64,000 nucleotides of DNA from Haloglomus halophilum (GTDB lineage: Archaea > Halobacteriota > Halobacteria > Halobacteriales > Haloarculaceae): contig NZ_CP101166.1 in assembly GCF_024298885.1 (NCBI RefSeq), forward strand, positions 1,550,001 through 1,614,000, given 5' to 3'. Shown piece after piece: positions 16,434 through 25,291 of the stretch (its first letter is position 1; each line of letters begins with the position of its first letter). A program made the translations under genes and the position numbers. The notes under the pieces were generated by a model. It was not told the origin of the DNA. It searched no databases and saw only the letters and a program-made list of their open reading frames with translations.

Positions 16434-17297
16434 ATGAACGTCGCAGACGCCATGACGCCCCGCGAGGAGGTGGTGACGGTGTCCATCCCCGGTACCCGTG
16501 AGGACGCCCTCGAATACCTGCAGGGCGGCGCCTTCTCCTCGATTCCCGTCGTGAAGGAGACCGACGACGGCGAGGAGTTCCGCGGCCTCGTCACCCGCGA
16601 GGCGCTCATCGAACGGCCCGACGAGGACCAGCTCGCGCTGCTCGCCGAGGAGGTCCCGACCGTGACGAGCGACGCCTCGCTGGCCGACGTGGCGCGGCTC
16701 GTCCGCGAGAGCGGCCACAACCGCGTCCCCGTGGTCGACAACGACCACCTCGCCGGGATCGTCACCGTGACCGATGTCATCCGGGCGCTGGCCAACGGCG
16801 AGATCGCCGGTACGGACGTCGAGGTCGGCCCGCTGTCGACCCACGCCGTCAACACGGTCTACCGCGAGACGCCGCTCCCGGTCGTGCAGGCCGAACTCGA
16901 CTACGCCGACGTGCCCTACGCGGTCGTGCTCGACGACGAGGGCGAACCCGAGGGGATGCTGACGGAGGTCGACATCATCGAGGTGGCCCGCGTCGAGGAG
17001 GGCGAGGCCGAGACCGGCGAATCCCTGGCCGACGAGGACGACGACTGGAAGTGGGAGGGCATCAAGGCGACCGGCAACCGCTACCTGCCGACCCGGAACG
17101 TCGAGATTCCGGCCGAGCCGGCTCACCGGTTCATGAGCGGGGACCTCGTGACGGTCACGCGCAAGCGGACCGCACAGGATGCCGCCCAGCTCATGATCTC
17201 CAACGACATCGAACAGCTCCCGCTGATGACGGCCGACGACATGGTCGGCATCCTCCGCGACATCGACCTGCTCGCCGCGGTGATCGAGGATGAGTGA
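16434..17297 (+). CDS. Protein with four CBS domains
   Basis: About 287 residues made almost entirely of CBS motifs, which bind adenosine nucleotides and sense energy state: MNVADAMTPREEVVTVSIPG, NRVPVVDNDHLAGIVTVTDVIRAL, PYAVVLDDEGEPEGMLTEVDII and FMSGDLVTVTRKRTAQDAAQLM...IEQLPLMTADDMVGILRDIDLL. There is no attached enzyme. It overlaps the start of glyS by eight bases, so the two should be co-translated. A TATA-like CCTTAGTAC lies about 26 bases before the ATG, which supports this start over in-frame codons further upstream. Confidence 0.9.
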   Translation: MNVADAMTPREEVVTVSIPGTREDALEYLQGGAFSSIPVVKETDDGEEFRGLVTREALIERPDEDQLALLAEEVPTVTSDASLADVARLVRESGHNRVPVVDNDHLAGIVTVTDVIRALANGEIAGTDVEVGPLSTHAVNTVYRETPLPVVQAELDYADVPYAVVLDDEGEPEGMLTEVDIIEVARVEEGEAETGESLADEDDDWKWEGIKATGNRYLPTRNVEIPAEPAHRFMSGDLVTVTRKRTAQDAAQLMISNDIEQLPLMTADDMVGILRDIDLLAAVIEDE

Positions 17298-19131
17298 GGA
17301 CATGGATGCGGATGCGGACGCGGAGGCGCTCGAGCCGATTCCGGCCGACGAGGAGCTGGAGACCGTCGCCGAGCTCGCGAAGCGCCGGGGGTTCTTCTTC
17401 CCGGCATCGCGGGCCTACGGCGGTGTCGCCGGCTTCTACACCTACGGCCCGGAGGGCGCCGCGCTGAAGCGCAACGTCGAGGACGCCTGGCGCGACCTGT
17501 TCGTGACCCAGGAGGGCCACATGGAGATATCCGCGCCCGACGTGATGCCCGAGCCCGTCTTCGAGGCGTCGGGCCACCTCGACGGCTTCGACGACATGAT
17601 AATCGAGTGCCCGGAGTGTGGCACCAACCACCGGGCCGACCACCTCGTCGAGGACGCGACCCGTATCGAGGAGGCCGAGTCCCTCCCCATCCCCGAGGTC
17701 GAGGCGCTCATCGCGGAGTACGACCTCGACTGCACGACCTGTGGTGCGTCGCTGACCGACGTGCCCGTCGAGGAGTTCAACCTGATGTTCGAGACGAACA
17801 TCGGCCCCGGCAGCTCCCAGCCGGGCTACCTCCGCCCGGAGACGGCCCAGGGCATCTTCGTGGAGTTCCCGCAGCTCAAGCAGTACGCCCGGAACCAGCT
17901 CCCCTTCGGCGTGGCGCAGGTCGGCACCGCGTGGCGCAACGAGATCTCGCCGCGCCGCGCGCTCGTCCGCGTGCGGGAGTTCACACAGGCCGAGCTGGAG
18001 CACTTCGTCGACCCCGACGAGGACGAACCGCCCCTCCACCGGGTCGCCGATGTCGAACTCACGCTCTACCCGGCCGACGAGCAGGAGGCCGACGACGGCG
18101 GTGAGGCGAGCGAAGCGAGCCGAACGTCGTCGGACTCGTCCGACGGAAAGTACGTCACCTGCACGGTGCAGGAGGCCGTCGACGAGAACATCGTCGCCTC
18201 CGACTGGGTCGCCTACTACCTCGGCCTCGCCCGTGACTGGTACGAGCGGGTCGGCGTCGACATGGACCGGTTCCGGTACCGCCAGCACCTCTCGGGCGAG
18301 CTCGCCCACTACGCCGCGGACTGCTGGGACGCCGAGGCGGAACTCGGCGGCGACTGGGTCGAGATCACGGGATTCGCCTACCGCTCGGACTACGACCTCT
18401 CGAAGCACGGCGCCCACTCGGACGAGGAGTTCACGCTGTTCAAGCAGTACGACGAGCCGAAGACGGTCGAGCGCGCCACCGTCGACCCCGACATGTCGGT
18501 GCTGGGGCCGGAGTTCGGCGGCGACGCCGGCGCCGTGCAGGAGGCGCTCAACGACCTCGTCGAGCGCGACCCCGACGCCTTCGACGGCGAGGTCGTCGAG
18601 GTGGAGGCCGACGGCGAGTCCTACGAGGTCGATGTCGAGCACACGAACTTCGCTCGCGAGGAGGTGACCGAGTCGGGCGAGCACATCACGCCCCACGTCG
18701 TCGAGCCGTCGTTCGGTATCGGCCGCATCGTCTACACGGTCCTCACGCACGCGTACGACCGCGACCTCGTGGACGGCGAGGAGCGCGCGTTCCTCGACCT
18801 GCCGCCCGAGGTGGCGCCGACGACCGTCGGCGTCTTCCCGCTGATGGACAAGGACGGCCTCGGGGAGCGCGCCCGCGAGGTGGAGGCTGACCTCCGGCAG
18901 GCGGGCTTCGCCGTCGCGTACGACGACTCGGGCAACATCGGCCGGCGCTACCGCCGCCAGGACGAGGTCGGCACGCCGTACTGCGTCACGGTCGACTACG
19001 AATCGCTGGAGGACGACACCGTCACCGTCCGGGAGCGCGACTCCACCGAGCAGGCCCGCGTCGACATCGAGGAGTTACCCGTCACGCTGACCGCGCTCCG
19101 GACCGGGAGCACCGACATCGCGGACCTGTAG
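17290..19131 (+). CDS. glyS: Glycyl-tRNA synthetase
   Basis: A 613-residue class II aminoacyl-tRNA synthetase of the dimeric archaeal/eukaryotic type that charges tRNA-Gly. Seen: RRGFFFPASRAYGGVAGFYTYGP near the N-terminus, a putative zinc site from two Cys pairs (IECPECGTNH and CTTCGASL), motif 2 (GTAWRNEISPRRALVRVREF), motif 3 (PSFGIGRIVYTVL) and a C-terminal anticodon-binding domain (VGVFPLMDKDGLGERAREV ... GTPYCVTVDYESL). A low-complexity Ser/Glu/Asp insert at about residues 270-290 is probably a haloarchaeal surface loop. The overlap with the CBS gene suggests a shared mRNA. Confidence 0.97.
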   Translation: MSEDMDADADAEALEPIPADEELETVAELAKRRGFFFPASRAYGGVAGFYTYGPEGAALKRNVEDAWRDLFVTQEGHMEISAPDVMPEPVFEASGHLDGFDDMIIECPECGTNHRADHLVEDATRIEEAESLPIPEVEALIAEYDLDCTTCGASLTDVPVEEFNLMFETNIGPGSSQPGYLRPETAQGIFVEFPQLKQYARNQLPFGVAQVGTAWRNEISPRRALVRVREFTQAELEHFVDPDEDEPPLHRVADVELTLYPADEQEADDGGEASEASRTSSDSSDGKYVTCTVQEAVDENIVASDWVAYYLGLARDWYERVGVDMDRFRYRQHLSGELAHYAADCWDAEAELGGDWVEITGFAYRSDYDLSKHGAHSDEEFTLFKQYDEPKTVERATVDPDMSVLGPEFGGDAGAVQEALNDLVERDPDAFDGEVVEVEADGESYEVDVEHTNFAREEVTESGEHITPHVVEPSFGIGRIVYTVLTHAYDRDLVDGEERAFLDLPPEVAPTTVGVFPLMDKDGLGERAREVEADLRQAGFAVAYDDSGNIGRRYRRQDEVGTPYCVTVDYESLEDDTVTVRERDSTEQARVDIEELPVTLTALRTGSTDIADL

Positions 19132-19135
19132 GACG

Positions 19136-19828
19136 ATGCCAGACACCGCCGGCGCCGACGGAGGCGGGGGCGGTGCGGACGGGAGAGCATCGGCCGACGC
19201 CGATGCCGGTGCCGACGCGGACGGCGGCCGCTTCTCGCGGCTCCGCCACCCCGAGGTCGAGCGCCGGCTGGTCCACGTCACGGGTGCGCTCGCCCCCGCG
19301 AGCTACCTGCTCGGGGTGTTCACCTGGCGCCAGCTCGGGCTCGTCCTGCTGGGTGGGTCGATGCTGGCGGCGCTGCTGGAGGTCGGGCGGCTCTCGGGCC
19401 GCCTCGACCTCGCCATCTACGACCGACTCACCCGCGAGTACGAGCAGGACAACGTCGCAGCGTACGCGCTGTACGTGGTGAGCTTCACCGTCGTCGTTCT
19501 CCTCTTCCAGCCCCGCGTGGCCATCCCGGCCGTGCTGGCACTCGCCATCGCCGACCCCGTCTCCGGGCTGCTGGGTTCGGGTGAGCTGCGCGACGTGAAG
19601 CAGGGGTACGTCCTGCTGGCGACGTTCGGCATCGCGACCGGCATCGCGAGCTTCTTCGTTCCCGCGATCGCGGCGGTGCTGAGCGGCCTGGCGACCGCGC
19701 TCGCCGACGGCGTCAAGCCCACCGTCCGCGGCTACGTCCTCGACGACAACCTCACCATCCCGCCCGCGGCCGCGGTCGCGATGACGGTCGGGCTGGAACT
19801 GACGGGCCTGCTGCCGGCGCTGGGCTGA
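19136..19828 (+). CDS. Dolichol/polyprenol-kinase-like membrane protein
   Basis: A 230-residue protein with a Gly/Ala/Asp-rich N-terminus and six to seven hydrophobic segments from residue 50 on. RHPEVERRLVHVTGALAP, LEVGRLSGRL, IADPVSGLLGSG and KPTVRGYVLDDNLTIPPAAAVAM match the CTP-dependent dolichol kinase / phosphatidate cytidylyltransferase superfamily, whose DP...G motif binds the nucleotide. It would phosphorylate an isoprenoid alcohol for glycosylation or lipid synthesis. It starts four bases after the glyS stop and is the last gene of that run. The exact substrate is inferred. Confidence 0.75.
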   Translation: MPDTAGADGGGGGADGRASADADAGADADGGRFSRLRHPEVERRLVHVTGALAPASYLLGVFTWRQLGLVLLGGSMLAALLEVGRLSGRLDLAIYDRLTREYEQDNVAAYALYVVSFTVVVLLFQPRVAIPAVLALAIADPVSGLLGSGELRDVKQGYVLLATFGIATGIASFFVPAIAAVLSGLATALADGVKPTVRGYVLDDNLTIPPAAAVAMTVGLELTGLLPALG

Positions 19829-19829
19829 G

Positions 19830-20330
19830 TCAGAACGGTCCCGTCTCGCAGCCCATCGTCGTCGCGAGTTCCCTGCTTTCGACCCCGCTCGTGTCGATTG
19901 TGACCTCCTGCCAATACTCGTTGCAGTCGTAGCTGTCGGGCGTCGCCGTGTAGCGCCCGTGCCAGTCCAGTGCTGGCACCCGGGCGGTGACGGCGTACGC
20001 TGCCGGCTCCGGGCGCTCGACGGTGACCGTCGCGTCGGTCCGGAGACGGAACGTCCCGCGGAACAGCGCCCCGCCGTCGCGTCGGTCGATGTCGACGGCC
20101 ACCGTGACCGGTTCCGTCCGCTGGTTCTCGACAGTCGTGTAGTGAGGCGCGGGGTCACGGAGCGTCGGGCAGCCGTCGTGCGAGAGCGTCACCCGTCGCT
20201 CGTTCCGGACGGTCGTGTCCAGGCGTCGCGGTTCGTCGGGGGCACTCGCGCAGGGGCCGAGGCCGAGACAGCCTGCCAGTCCGGCCGCCACGGTCGCGCC
20301 GGCGGCCGCCAGCATCTCGCGTCGTCGCAC
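19830..20330 (-). CDS. Predicted Tat lipoprotein, function unknown
   Basis: About 166 residues from the GTG at 20330: MRRREMLAAAGATVAAGLAGC is a short Tat-like signal with a lipobox Cys. The mature part has several cysteines (PCASAP, HDGCPTL, YDCNEYW, MGCETG) that could pair, and a beta-rich immunoglobulin-like pattern. No domain was recognised. It lies downstream of the KhtTU-like genes on the same strand, 33 bases from the antiporter stop. A longer reading from a TTG at 20357 is possible. Confidence 0.65.
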   Translation of the reverse strand: MRRREMLAAAGATVAAGLAGCLGLGPCASAPDEPRRLDTTVRNERRVTLSHDGCPTLRDPAPHYTTVENQRTEPVTVAVDIDRRDGGALFRGTFRLRTDATVTVERPEPAAYAVTARVPALDWHGRYTATPDSYDCNEYWQEVTIDTSGVESRELATTMGCETGPF

Positions 20331-20363
20331 GGCCGGCCGTCGTCCGGCCGCCGACAAGTGCCT

Positions 20364-21572
20364 TCAGGTCGGGGCGGCGCCCGCTCCGCCGCGCAATCGC
20401 GCGACCAGCGCCTCCACGTGCCCGGAGGACCGCATCAGCACCGTCCCGAGGATGCTCATCGCGAGGACGTAGCCGACGATGAGCGCCGTCAGTTGCGGGT
20501 CCAGCCCCGCGGTCACGGCGAGCGCCGCCAGCACGAGCGAGAACTCGCCGCGTGCGACCATCGCCAGCGCCATCCGCACGCGGCGGCGCTCGGCCAGGCC
20601 GTAGGCGGCCGCGCCGAGGTAGCCCGAGACGAGTTTCGTGACCGCGGTCACGGCCACGAGCGCTGCGAGCGGCACCGCCACCGCGCCCAGCGTCCCGGGG
20701 TCCGTGCCGAGCCCGATGGCGAAGAAGAAGACCGCCGCGTAGAGGTCCCGCTCGGAGGTGATGACGCGCTCGACGCGGTGGGCGTGCTCGGTTCCGCCGA
20801 CCGCGGCCCCGAGGAAGAACGCGGCGACGGCCTCGCTCACGCCCAGCGCGAGTGCGACGCCGGCGACGACGGTGACGGCCGCGACGATTCTGAGGAGGAA
20901 CAGCTCGTCCGCGTTCGTGTCGAGCGCCCGCGCGACCAGCGGCGTCCCGACGGTCGCGAGCGCGACGAGCGCCGCGATGACCGCGACGCTGATGCCGAGG
21001 GGGACGAGCGCGCTCGCGAGGGTACCGCCGGAGAGCGCGACCGCCGTGAGGAGCGCGAGGTAGACCGCGATGACGAGGTCCTCGGCGATGAGGACGCCGA
21101 GGATGGCCTCGGCTTCGGGGTCGGCGATCCACCCGAGTTCGATGAGCGACTTCGTGATGATGGCCGAGGATGAGATGTAGGTCGCGCCGGCGAGCAGGAC
21201 GCTCTCGACGAGGCCGAAGCCGAAGACGTAGCCCAGCGCGAACCCCGCGCCGGCGTTCAGCAGGAGGTCCACGCCGGCGGCTCGTGTGACGGCCTCGCGC
21301 CGCCGGAGCAGACTCGAGAGGTCGAACTCCAGCCCGATGAAGAACAGCAGGAGGACGATACCGAGTTCCTGCAACAGCGTGATGAACTCCTGTTGCTGGA
21401 CGAGCGTGAGCGACTGGCCCGCCACGCTGGGTGCGTTCGGCCCGACGAGGACGCCGGCGACGATGTACGCCGGAATGACCGACTGGTCGAGGCGGGTCGC
21501 TATCGCGCCGCCGATAGCCAGCGTCGCGAAGACGACGCCCGCGGCCAGCAGGAGCGACTCCGTCGCGGCCAC
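20364..21572 (-). CDS. khtU: CPA2-family cation/proton antiporter (KhtU-like)
   Basis: 402 residues with about twelve membrane segments. Family motifs: GVLVGPNAPS, LQELGIVLLLFFIGLEFDLSSLLRR, ISSSAIITKSLIELG, LIAEDLVIAVYLALL (acidic ion-binding pair), FFLGAAVGG and VARGEFSLVLAALA. These place it in the KefB/KhtU branch, which moves K+ or Na+ against H+. No C-terminal TrkA-N domain is attached; regulation would come from the separate KhtT-like protein encoded two bases upstream. This pairing is the main reason for the KhtU label. The ion is inferred to be potassium. Confidence 0.85.
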   Translation of the reverse strand: MAATESLLLAAGVVFATLAIGGAIATRLDQSVIPAYIVAGVLVGPNAPSVAGQSLTLVQQQEFITLLQELGIVLLLFFIGLEFDLSSLLRRREAVTRAAGVDLLLNAGAGFALGYVFGFGLVESVLLAGATYISSSAIITKSLIELGWIADPEAEAILGVLIAEDLVIAVYLALLTAVALSGGTLASALVPLGISVAVIAALVALATVGTPLVARALDTNADELFLLRIVAAVTVVAGVALALGVSEAVAAFFLGAAVGGTEHAHRVERVITSERDLYAAVFFFAIGLGTDPGTLGAVAVPLAALVAVTAVTKLVSGYLGAAAYGLAERRRVRMALAMVARGEFSLVLAALAVTAGLDPQLTALIVGYVLAMSILGTVLMRSSGHVEALVARLRGGAGAAPT

Positions 21573-21573
21573 G

Positions 21574-22101
21574 CTACGTCCCGCCCTCGCCGGCGGTATC
21601 TGGGTCGTCGCTGGTTCCCTCTCCGCCCTGACAGCGGTCGGCGAAGACGGCCTGCTGTTCGCGGGTCCCGAGCGTGACGAGGATGTCGTCGGCCTCGACC
21701 TGGAAGTCGGGCTCCGGGTTCGGGACGGTGTCGGGCCCGCGCTGGACGGCGATGACGGAGACGCCCGAGACGGCCCGGAGGTCGGCCTCCGCGAGCGTCT
21801 TCCCGGCGACGGGTGAGGCGTCGGTGATGTCGACCCATTCGATGATGGCGTCGCCCAGCGGCACCTCCAGCTGGTCCATGTCGACGGTCTCGAAGTAGGC
21901 GCCCTCGAGGATGGAGCCGAGGTAGTTGGCCTGCTGGCTCGTCAGCTCGAACACCTTCTCGGAGTCGGCGTCCGGGTCGGGCCGGCGGAAGAGTTCGACC
22001 CGGCCGTCGTGGTGGAGCAGAACGACCGCGCGGGCCCCGCCGCCGACATCGACCTCGAACTTCTTGCCGACGCCCGGCACGTCGGTCTCGTAGACCGTCA
22101 T
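21574..22101 (-). CDS. khtT: KhtT-like regulatory subunit with TrkA-C domain
   Basis: 175 residues. The N-terminus TDVPGVGKKFEVDVGGGARAVVLLHHDGRVELFRR matches the characteristic N-domain of Bacillus KhtT. SPVAGKTLAEADLRAVSGVSVIAVQR...FQVEADDILVTLGTREQQAVF is a TrkA-C (RCK-C) ligand-binding domain. KhtT gates the KhtU antiporter; in bacteria the TrkA-C domain binds cyclic di-AMP, which many haloarchaea also make. The gene precedes khtU by two bases. A TATA-like GAGTTAAGC lies about 27 bases before the start. Element B lies upstream of this promoter. Confidence 0.85.
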   Translation of the reverse strand: MTVYETDVPGVGKKFEVDVGGGARAVVLLHHDGRVELFRRPDPDADSEKVFELTSQQANYLGSILEGAYFETVDMDQLEVPLGDAIIEWVDITDASPVAGKTLAEADLRAVSGVSVIAVQRGPDTVPNPEPDFQVEADDILVTLGTREQQAVFADRCQGGEGTSDDPDTAGEGGT

Positions 22102-22206
22102 GGGCCGGCGTTCGGCCGTCGGTGGCTTAACTCCGGGCGGTTCAGGGGGTGGGATTTGGTGGGTTCGTGCTCTCTCTCGGAACCAACGAAAACGACACTA
22201 GAACCA

Positions 22207-22544
22207 CCTACGAAGCCCTCGCGCTCTCGACCACTCCGGGCCTCGCTGCGCGCCGGTTCGACTGACGGAGGTGCACGAGGCTCAGCAATCCACGGGCCGG
22301 GAGAGCGGGGCGCCGCAGGCGCCCCGAGCGAGCGGCGAAGCCGCGAGCCGCGTGGCGGAACGAAGTGGAGCCCGCGCGACCTGGGGAAGGGCAGGGGCGT
22401 CGGGCCCGTGGAACAACCGACTCCTGGCGGACTCGAAGGGCGAGCGCGCTCAGCGGTCCCCCGGCGACGTAAGCACCGCAGCGACCGAAGGGAGCGAGGA
22501 GCGCAGCGAGCCGCGGGGCCCTGAGCGCGCGAGGGCTTCGTAGG
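22207..22544. repeat. Non-coding repeat element with terminal inverted repeats, copy B
   Basis: A 338-base element without a credible gene. Its ends are inverted copies of CCTACGAAGCCCTCGCGC (22207-22224, and reversed at 22527-22544). Inside are hairpins at 22307-22325 (GGGGCGCC-GCA-GGCGCCCC) and 22332-22344. A 25-base segment, 22371-22395, is identical to 547-571 of copy A; 22423-22439 and 22530-22544 also match copy A. Copies A and B share order and orientation of these blocks but differ in the sequence between them. There is no transposase and no clear target-site duplication. It fills most of the gap between khtT and serA. Confidence 0.72.
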
Positions 22545-22550
22545 CGGCTC

Positions 22551-22655
22551 TATCGCCGTCTGCTAATAATCATATAAAAATAAAACAAGGTCTATTAGTT
22601 TGAAATAGTGGGAATAAATTCCAAAAATATGCGTTTGGGTTGTTATATTGGGGTT
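22551..22655 (-). terminator. AT-rich stretch after serA with U-rich tracts
   Basis: About 100 bases of strongly AT-rich DNA in a GC-rich region. On the serA strand the transcript would run through U-rich tracts (TATTTTTGG, then TTGTTTTATTTTTATATG), the usual form of archaeal intrinsic termination signals. No open frame of note is present. Confidence 0.5.
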
Positions 22656-22659
22656 ATCC

Positions 22660-24243
22660 CTACTCGTCTGCAAGCGAGATGTAGCGCGTCTCGATGACGC
22701 GCTCGTCGGCCTCCAGTTCCTCGCGGGCCTCGTCGGGGACCTCCTGGTCGACGTTGTAGACGGTCATCGCCTCGCCGCCGATGGTCTGGCGGGCGTTGTA
22801 CATCCCGGCGATGTTGATGTCGTACTCGCCCATGACCGAGCCGATGAGGCCGATGACGCCGGGCTCGTCCGTGTTGCGCGAGACGATCATCCGGCCGCCC
22901 GGAATCGCGTCGACGCGGAAGCCGTCGATGCGGACGATGCGCGGGTCGTCGTCGTGGAACAGCGTCCCGCAGACGGAGATGGACTCCTCGTCGTTGTGGA
23001 CCGTGACGGTGACGAGTGAGGTGAAGTCCTCGGCCTGCGAGTGCTTCGTCTCGGTCACGTCGATGCCGCGCTCCTCGGCGATGTCCCGGGCGTTGACCGC
23101 GTTGACCTGTGACTCGATGGGGAGGAAGACGCCCTTCAGCGCCGACGCGGTGACAAGTTCGATGTCCTCGTCGGCGATGTCGCCGGCGTACTCGACCTCG
23201 ATCTCGTTGACGTGGCCGTCGAACAGCTGGACGGCGATGCGGCCGGCGGTCTCGGCGAGTTCGATGTACGGCTTGACGCGCGGGAACGCAGCGGCGTCCA
23301 TCGACGGCGCGTTGAGCGCGTTCATCACCGGCTCGCCGAGGAAGGCGGCCAGCACCTGCTCGGCCGTGGAGGTGGCGACGTTCTCCTGTGCGGCCTCCGT
23401 CGAGGCCCCCAGATGCGGGGTCACGATGATGTCGTCGACGTCGAGCAGCGGCGAGTCCTCCGGCAGGGGCTCCTCGGCGAACACGTCGATGGCGGCGCCC
23501 GCCAGCACCCCGTCCTCGACGGCCTCGGCGAGCGCGGGCTCGTCGATGATGCCACCGCGAGCACAGTTGACGACGTAGCCGCCCTCCAGCTGCGCGAGTT
23601 CGTCCTCGCCGATGAGGTTCTCCGTCTCGGGGGTGAGCGGCGTGTGGATGGTGAGGAAGTCCGCGCGCTCCAGCGTCTCGTCGAGGCCCGCGAGCTCGGC
23701 ACCGAGCTGCTCGGCGCGCTCCTCGCCGATGTAGGGGTCGTAGGCGACCAGGTCCATCCCCAGCCCGCCCAGCCGCTTCGCGACCTCCTGGCCGACGCGG
23801 CCGAGGCCGACGACGCCGAGGGTCTTGTCGCGCAGTTCCGTGCCGAGGAACTCGCCTTTCGCCCACTCGCCCCCGCGCAGGCGGGTGTGGGCCTGCGGGA
23901 TGGAGCGCGCGGTGGCGAAGGCCATCGCGACCGTGTGCTCGGCGGCGGCGCGGACGTTCCCCTCCGGCGCGTTCGCGACGATGACGCCGTGCTCGGTCGC
24001 CGCGTCGATGTCGATGTTGTCGACGCCGATGCCGGCGCGCCCGACGATCTGCAGGTCCGGCGCCGCGGCCAGGAGGTCGGCCGTGACCTCCGTGCCCGAG
24101 CGCACGATGAGCGCGTGTGCGTCCGCGACGGCCTCGAACAGCGCGTCGCCCTCCGCCTCGTATTCGGTGACGACCTCGTGGCCGGCCTCTCGGAGCCGAT
24201 CCAGTCCCGCGTCCGCGATGGGGTCCGTGACGAGTACCTTCAT
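22660..24243 (-). CDS. serA: D-3-phosphoglycerate dehydrogenase
   Basis: About 527 residues, the long SerA form. It catalyses NAD-dependent oxidation of 3-phosphoglycerate, the first step of serine synthesis. Seen: MKVLVTDPIADAGLDRLREAG, GRAGIGVDNIDIDAA, the NAD-binding GVVGLGRVGQEVAKR, NCARGGIIDE, DVFAEEPLPEDSPLL, TPHLGASTEAAQ (catalytic His), an intervening ASB domain and a C-terminal ACT domain (VIGLIGSVMGEYDINIAGM) that in many SerA enzymes binds serine for feedback inhibition. The start at 24243 follows a TATA-like GGTTTACC by about 25 bases; longer frames upstream are not supported. Confidence 0.96.
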   Translation of the reverse strand: MKVLVTDPIADAGLDRLREAGHEVVTEYEAEGDALFEAVADAHALIVRSGTEVTADLLAAAPDLQIVGRAGIGVDNIDIDAATEHGVIVANAPEGNVRAAAEHTVAMAFATARSIPQAHTRLRGGEWAKGEFLGTELRDKTLGVVGLGRVGQEVAKRLGGLGMDLVAYDPYIGEERAEQLGAELAGLDETLERADFLTIHTPLTPETENLIGEDELAQLEGGYVVNCARGGIIDEPALAEAVEDGVLAGAAIDVFAEEPLPEDSPLLDVDDIIVTPHLGASTEAAQENVATSTAEQVLAAFLGEPVMNALNAPSMDAAAFPRVKPYIELAETAGRIAVQLFDGHVNEIEVEYAGDIADEDIELVTASALKGVFLPIESQVNAVNARDIAEERGIDVTETKHSQAEDFTSLVTVTVHNDEESISVCGTLFHDDDPRIVRIDGFRVDAIPGGRMIVSRNTDEPGVIGLIGSVMGEYDINIAGMYNARQTIGGEAMTVYNVDQEVPDEAREELEADERVIETRYISLADE

Positions 24244-24362
24244 GCGCGGACGGTCCGTTCCGTGGGGGTAAACCCTTCCGTTCCCGGTCCGTCTCGCCAG
24301 CATCGGCCGGACGTTGGCACGGACCAACCGAGCGGCTTCGGGTGGTCGGAGCCCGCCCGGCG

Positions 24363-25115
24363 CTACCGCCCGATCGTCCCCTGCTTCGTGATGGGGGCGT
24401 CGGGGTCTACCTGGAACGCGACCACGAGCGAGTCCGCCGTGGCGGTGAGCGCGAGGTCGCGGTCGTCGACGAGGAGGCCACTTTCGGCCTCCTCGAACCG
24501 GGTTCCGGCGGTCTCGACCGCGCCCTCGAACACGTAGAAGTACGTGTCGTATCCGTCCCGCGACGGGAGCCTGCCGGTGGCGCCCTCGTCGAGCCGGATA
24601 TCGTAGAGATGGATGTCGTTGCGCACGAACGCCGGCGCGTCGGCGCCCTCGGGACCGAAGAGGTGGCGCCATTCGTTAGCGACGGGGCCGGGAACGGGTT
24701 CGTGCTGGATGTCCGGCTGGAGGTCGAGGCTGTGCGGGCGAACGAAGATCTGCAGCATCCGCAGCGGCGGGTCGTCCGCGAGCGTGCGCTCCTCGTGCCA
24801 GAACCCCCGTCCCGCGTTCATCACCAGCAGGTGGTCCGGGTCGGTGACCAGGTCGTTCCCCTGCCGGTCCCCGTGTCGCATCACGCCGGCCGGGACCCAC
24901 GAGACGATCTCCTCGTTCCGGTGCTGGTGCATCGAGATGAGTGTGTCCGGGTCCATGAACGACTCCACGACGGTGGCGAGCGGCCCGTACCCGTGGTCGT
25001 CGTGCGTCGGATGGTTCCGCCCCGGAAAGTTCAGGTGGATCCGGAACTTCCCCTGGTTCTGCGAGACCGTGGTTCGCGGCGCTTTGTAGAGTCCGGTGTC
25101 GGCGTCAGCGTTCAC
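24363..25115 (-). CDS. Pirin-family cupin protein
   Basis: A 250-residue bicupin. FPGRNHPTHDDHGYGPL, then FMDPDTLISMHQHRNEEIVSWV and GRGFWHEERTL supply the His/Glu iron-binding residues of the N-terminal cupin; the C-terminal cupin (YDTYFYVFEGAVETAG) lacks them, as in other pirins. Family members are iron-dependent quercetin-dioxygenase-like enzymes or redox-sensing co-regulators, so the substrate here is open. The start is GTG (MNADADTG), with a TATA-like TTAGC about 30 bases upstream. It is monocistronic. Confidence 0.88.
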   Translation of the reverse strand: MNADADTGLYKAPRTTVSQNQGKFRIHLNFPGRNHPTHDDHGYGPLATVVESFMDPDTLISMHQHRNEEIVSWVPAGVMRHGDRQGNDLVTDPDHLLVMNAGRGFWHEERTLADDPPLRMLQIFVRPHSLDLQPDIQHEPVPGPVANEWRHLFGPEGADAPAFVRNDIHLYDIRLDEGATGRLPSRDGYDTYFYVFEGAVETAGTRFEEAESGLLVDDRDLALTATADSLVVAFQVDPDAPITKQGTIGR

Positions 25116-25260
25116 GATGCGCCCGGCTACGCCCTGGAGCCTCCTTAGCTACCCGGCGACACCACCGCAACCAGGTGGCATCGGTAGCGGTTCCCGAGCG
25201 CTATCTCGGGCGTATCTTCCCGACCACGGATGTCCTCGTTCCACACCCGGTATCCCGGTA

Positions 25261-25269
25261 CCTTATACG
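25261..25269 (+). promoter_or_regulatory. TATA box of the PIN-ATPase-KH gene
   Basis: CCTTATACG is centred about 27 bases before the ATG at 25292, which fixes this start instead of in-frame codons up to 39 residues further upstream. Confidence 0.55.
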
Positions 25270-25291
25270 CGAAAGCATCCAACTCCCGTGC

